From contig JAJYZM010000049.1 of the NCBI GenBank assembly GCA_021799935.1, forward strand, positions 1-6,845: a DNA stretch of 6,845 bases. The letters are read 5' to 3'. Below the pieces are notes generated by a model. That model saw nothing but the letters and a program-made list of their open reading frames with translations. It did no database searches and had not been told where the DNA came from. Shown piece after piece: positions 4,613 to 6,845 of this stretch (the stretch's first letter is position 1; each line of letters begins with the position of its first letter). The translations under genes and the position numbers were made by a program. The stretch comes from a bacterium. GTDB lineage: Bacteria > SZUA-79 > Acidulodesulfobacterales > Acidulodesulfobacteraceae.

Positions 4613-4780
4613 ATGGCACAATATCTTACAGTAGAAGAGATTGCTGATATATTGAGGGTGACAAGAGGTACTATTTATCAACTGATAAAAAAGAAAAAAA
4701 TCCCATTCATAAAATTCGGCAAAAGATATTTATTTCACAAAAACGACATAATAAATCTTCTAAACACAAACAATGAATAA
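4613..4780 (+). CDS. Excisionase-type helix-turn-helix DNA-binding protein
   Basis: This 55-residue protein is essentially one winged-helix domain of the excisionase (xis)/HTH_17 family: YLTVEEIADILRVTRGTIYQ (4-23) is the helix-turn-helix, KKKKIPFIKFGKRYLFHKND (26-45) is the characteristic turn and wing with the I-P-F-I-K-F-G-K-R-Y motif, and INLL closes the domain. Members bind DNA as excisionases for phage or integrative-element integrases, or act as small regulators. It is the first gene after the consensus promoter, with ribosome-binding site AAGGTG five bases before the start. Its end overlaps the start of the initiator gene by eight bases (ATGAATAA), so the two are translationally coupled. 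No integrase is present in the window, so the excision role is unproven; a Cro-like or replication-regulator role is an alternative. Confidence 0.88.
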   Translation: MAQYLTVEEIADILRVTRGTIYQLIKKKKIPFIKFGKRYLFHKNDIINLLNTNNE

Positions 4781-5495
4781 AAGATACTACTGGCTTAAAT
4801 TTAGAGAGGATTTTTTTGATCGCCCTGACCTAAAAAAGTTGCGCCGGATCGCTGGCGGCGACACATACCTAATAATCTACCAGAAAATTCTACTATTATC
4901 GATAAAAAATAACGGAAAAATAATATATCAGCAATTAGAACCAACAATAGAAGAAGAATTAGCTCTAATACTTAACGAAGATCTCAATAATATTAAAATA
5001 ACTTTTTCTTTTATGTTGCAAAGAAAATTAATAGCACAAAAAAACAAATCCACGTACGAACTTCCAGAAATGCGATTTTTGATCGGCTCCGAAACCCAAA
5101 GCACAATTAGGTCAAGGGTTTGCCGAAGCAAAAAACAAAAAGAATATGCGTTGCAATGCAACGTTAATGCAACGTTGCCGCAACTCATCAGCAACAAAAA
5201 AGCAACGCCAGATATAGACATAGATATAGAGAAAGATAAAGACTCTCTCGCTCTTACCCCCACTGGAAAGGGAGATAACAGAGAAAAAATATTTCTAAAA
5301 ATAAAATCGTTAAAAACGTTTAAGAATTATAATAATGACGGGCTTTTGCGACATTTAGTGACGGTAAAAGGCACAAAAATACTAGAAGAAGCACAAAAAA
5401 TCGACAAAAAAGAAAAAGAAAAATTTGACAATGAACCTAAAATCAAGGACCCAGGGGCATACCTACTCACAACCATAAAAAACATAAAAACATAA
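4773..5495 (+). CDS. Phage replisome organizer-type replication initiator
   Basis: The first 110 residues match the phage replisome organizer N-terminal domain: YYWLKFREDFFDRPDLKKLR (5-24), RIAGGDTYLIIYQKILLLSI (25-44), EEELALILNEDLNNIKITF (60-78) and LPEMRFLIGSETQS (97-110). That domain is a winged-helix origin binder that starts replication in many temperate phages. A linker follows (residues 111-170) with RVCRSKKQKEYALQCN and a DIDIDIEKDKD acidic run; its DNA holds the iterons. The C-terminal part (171-240) is helical and ends DPGAYLLTTIKNIKT, a pattern seen in initiators that recruit helicase or its loader, though no specific domain is recognisable. The length of 240 is in the usual range. 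There is no ribosome-binding site; it depends on coupling to the overlapping upstream gene. Together with the repressor and excisionase-like gene it marks this as a replicating mobile element. Confidence 0.88.
   Translation: MNKRYYWLKFREDFFDRPDLKKLRRIAGGDTYLIIYQKILLLSIKNNGKIIYQQLEPTIEEELALILNEDLNNIKITFSFMLQRKLIAQKNKSTYELPEMRFLIGSETQSTIRSRVCRSKKQKEYALQCNVNATLPQLISNKKATPDIDIDIEKDKDSLALTPTGKGDNREKIFLKIKSLKTFKNYNNDGLLRHLVTVKGTKILEEAQKIDKKEKEKFDNEPKIKDPGAYLLTTIKNIKT
5156..5206 (+). repeat. Iteron array inside the initiator gene, putative replication origin
   Basis: GCAAC occurs at 5158, 5169, 5180, 5191 and 5202, each exactly 11 bases after the previous one, about one helical turn. The first two copies are part of a perfect ten-base repeat, ATGCAACGTT, at 5156-5165 and 5167-5176; later copies have diverged outside the core. 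Because 11 is not a multiple of three, the repeats fall in different reading frames and cannot result from a repeated peptide. Spaced same-face sites within the initiator's linker region are as in lambda O and in related phage replisome organizers, so the encoded protein probably binds here. Confidence 0.78.
5207..5335 (+). other. AT-rich tract next to the iterons, possible DNA-unwinding element
   Basis: Directly after the iterons lies a run of purine-rich hexamers (GATATA, GACATA, GATATA, GAGAAA, GATAAA; 5211-5240) that encodes DIDIDIEKDK, and further on a very AT-rich stretch (about 5281-5335). A region of easy melting beside iterons is the normal layout of an iteron origin. The gene is AT-rich overall, so the assignment rests on position rather than on composition alone. 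Confidence 0.4.
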
Positions 5496-5512
5496 AAAAA
5501 TTAAAATAATTT

Positions 5513-5520
5513 TAAGGAGG
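5513..5520 (+). promoter_or_regulatory. Near-perfect ribosome-binding site of the 5528 gene
   Basis: TAAGGAGG lies seven bases before the ATG at 5528 and is the strongest Shine-Dalgarno sequence in the early operon, suggesting abundant translation. A 15-base palindrome TTAAAAT-A-ATTTTAA (5501-5515) runs into it and might fold over the site, but its all-AT stem would be weak. Confidence 0.75.
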
Positions 5521-5527
5521 CCAAAAA

Positions 5528-6118
5528 ATGACAACGCAAGAATTATTTAGTATTTTTGAATCTGATATTGATAATTTTATTGAATTGACTAAGGAAGATT
5601 TAAACGACATCAGTAAGGATATTAAAAAGAATAAGAAGAACACTGTCGCTACACTAAAAGCTATTTTAAACATGAAGGCCGTGGCAAACGACACCATAAA
5701 AACAAGCGAAATATATTTTAACTCATCCATATTGCAAAATATCAATGAGTTCAAAAACAAGCCTGACATGGTCGAAATTGTTAAAAATTATTTGAACTCT
5801 GAAAAATCCGCATCTGCGGACGTAAAACAAAAAAGAGGAATAGTAAAAGAAGTAGGCTCGGAAAAAGATTATTTAAAATCCGGTTTTTATTTAATTAACG
5901 AAGTGTTTGGCAATATAGTCGAATATTTTGCGATAATTAAAAATATCGCTCATGCGGCGGATATTCCAGAAGACCAAAAACCTGCTTTAATCTTGGAAAA
6001 TTTAAATTCAATGTTGGCCGAATTGCTTTCTATCGAGATAACGGTTAAGGATAATATTTCAGCAATAATTATAAACGAAATAAAGAAAGAAGAAGCAAAA
6101 ATAAAAAAAGCGGTATGA
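5528..6118 (+). CDS. Unknown soluble protein of the early operon
   Basis: I do not recognise this 196-residue protein. It begins MTTQELFSIFESDIDNFIEL, is rich in K, E, N, D and I, and looks almost wholly helical, with possible coiled-coil segments (about 16-50 and 155-196) and a basic end (NEIKKEEAKIKKAV). A middle stretch, SEKSASADVKQKRGIV (91-106), looks like a flexible linker between two helical halves. There is no signal peptide, membrane span, cysteine or recognisable catalytic motif. It follows the initiator gene by 32 bases, has its own very strong ribosome-binding site and no separate promoter that I can see, so it belongs to the early operon. Roles such as replication accessory, partition or structural protein are all open. 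Confidence 0.75.
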   Translation: MTTQELFSIFESDIDNFIELTKEDLNDISKDIKKNKKNTVATLKAILNMKAVANDTIKTSEIYFNSSILQNINEFKNKPDMVEIVKNYLNSEKSASADVKQKRGIVKEVGSEKDYLKSGFYLINEVFGNIVEYFAIIKNIAHAADIPEDQKPALILENLNSMLAELLSIEITVKDNISAIIINEIKKEEAKIKKAV

Positions 6119-6157
6119 TTTTAAATAAAATAAAATTAAAAAATTAAGAGGTATGCC

Positions 6158-6845
6158 ATGTTTAAAAAAATAGTCAGCGTTATAGTTATTATCTCGTTTA
6201 CGACCTTTTATGTTTTGGCATTGGCTAACACGCAAAACGCCTTTGCTTTCGTGGTTCCGTCAATTTCCGGCGTGGTCAACGCTGCCGGCGCAATGGCCGA
6301 CGCAGGGGAATCTTTAGCTTCAGCCGGCAAAATAATCGGAATGGCCATTCCGGCCACAGGACCGTTCGGTCTTTCAACTTCCGTTGCCCAGTGGTTGCAG
6401 GGAAAATCTTCGTCAATGCTCGAGGCTGGAAAAATGATGACATCTGCCGCCAAACTTCAAGTCGAGCTATCCAAAGTTCAGGCTTCCGTGGATGCCGCCG
6501 ATAACGCCGTAACCGATATTTATAGCGCCGACGCAGATATTACCGGCGCCCGCAATACCATACTGTCAAACGGCCTTACTATGAACGACTGTCAGGGCGG
6601 CCAGGGGATACTAGGTTCCATAGCTTCGGAGCAATGCACGGAAAATACCATTAACTCGAATATATCCGACCTTCAGGGAACCTATACCGACTTAGGCGGA
6701 CAGGCAGGTATTTCGGGGAACGGAATATCCTCCGCTCTGGCGGGCAGTTCTTCAAGCCAGGCGGCGTTACTTTCGGGCGCGGGCAATTTTCAATATATAA
6801 GCGAAAACGGTCTTGCCGGTTCGGTATCCGTATCGCCGCAGAGCA
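6158..6845 (+). CDS. Secreted or periplasmic protein of unknown function (C-terminus beyond window)
   Basis: The ATG at 6158 opens 229 codons without a stop to the window edge. Residues 1-30 form a Sec signal peptide: KK at 3-4, a hydrophobic core (IVSVIVIISFTTFYVLALA) and a plausible cleavage after AFA (28-30), with ALA (20-22) as an alternative. The mature part is rich in A, G and S: a glycine-alanine hydrophobic segment (37-72), a helical, perhaps coiled-coil stretch (85-135), and two cysteines, C145 and C160, that could form a disulphide outside the cytosol. The rest is low in charge and rich in S and G, like surface or pilus-associated proteins. The ribosome-binding site is AAGAGGT (6146-6152); an ATG at 6153 reads only six codons and is not used. 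Its GC content is much higher than upstream. It could belong to conjugation or virion-assembly machinery, but no family is recognised. Confidence 0.72.
   Translation, partial: MFKKIVSVIVIISFTTFYVLALANTQNAFAFVVPSISGVVNAAGAMADAGESLASAGKIIGMAIPATGPFGLSTSVAQWLQGKSSSMLEAGKMMTSAAKLQVELSKVQASVDAADNAVTDIYSADADITGARNTILSNGLTMNDCQGGQGILGSIASEQCTENTINSNISDLQGTYTDLGGQAGISGNGISSALAGSSSSQAALLSGAGNFQYISENGLAGSVSVSPQS

Noticed and set aside
5211..5240. Hexamer run GATATA/GACATA/GATAAA considered as a second iteron set.
   Set aside because: The six-base period equals two codons of a DIDIDIEKDK run, so coding alone can explain it, and the units are imperfect.
4928..5263. Minus-strand frame opposite the initiator gene, and similar ones at 5512-5769 and 6208-6453.
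   Set aside because: They lie against genes supported by domain, ribosome-binding site or signal peptide, and contain no recognisable motif.

Overview
The window is bacterial accessory DNA with two halves transcribed divergently from one compact switch near 4520-4612. The plus-strand half (4613 to the right edge) starts like the early operon of a temperate phage, phage-plasmid or integrative element: a small excisionase-type helix-turn-helix protein, an overlapping phage replisome-organizer-type initiator with an iteron array inside its gene, a protein of unknown function, and a secreted protein that runs off the window. The minus-strand half (4526 down to 1) starts with the element's XRE-family repressor, then an unknown 199-residue protein, an intact ORF6N-domain protein, a small 83-residue protein, a broken second ORF6N gene, and a cluster of MNT nucleotidyltransferase and HEPN genes, some decayed.

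Organism: no rRNA, tRNA or housekeeping gene is present, so taxonomy cannot be read directly. Most genes are strongly AT-rich, while the ORF6N/83-residue block (about 2100-2970) and the secreted protein after 6158 look clearly GC-richer, so the window is a mosaic. Promoters match sigma-70 consensus well (TTGACA/TATAAT and TGnTATAAT). Both Shine-Dalgarno-led genes and genes whose predicted transcripts are almost leaderless occur. A bacterium is certain; anything narrower would be a guess.

Region by region. 1-746: an intact MNT-HEPN pair with a 4-base ATGA overlap, its HEPN gene cut by the window edge. 1001-1549: a second MNT gene abutting a HEPN remnant of 40 codons. 1570-1905: a third MNT gene, close paralogue of the first, whose stop still contains the overlapping ATG of a HEPN gene that is no longer there. 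1960-2966: ORF6N gene, 83-residue gene and a frameshifted, truncated ORF6N copy. 3002-3601: unknown protein with a tail reminiscent of the acetyltransferase fold. 3714-4520: repressor. 4520-4612: divergent promoters whose -35 boxes share a 17-bp palindrome. 4613-5495: excisionase-like protein and initiator, with five GCAAC boxes at exact 11-bp steps inside the initiator gene. 5528-6118: unknown cytosolic protein. 6158-6845: secreted protein, incomplete.

How it fits together (inference): the repressor and the early operon form a bistable lysogeny or maintenance switch; the initiator probably binds the iterons in its own gene to start element replication; and the left half is a turnover zone for toxin-antitoxin or defence genes, where MNT-HEPN cassettes with a shared promoter module have duplicated and HEPN genes have been lost. 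The most noteworthy signals are the intragenic iterons, the shared near-leaderless promoter module of the three MNT genes, and the deletion junction that removed one HEPN gene.
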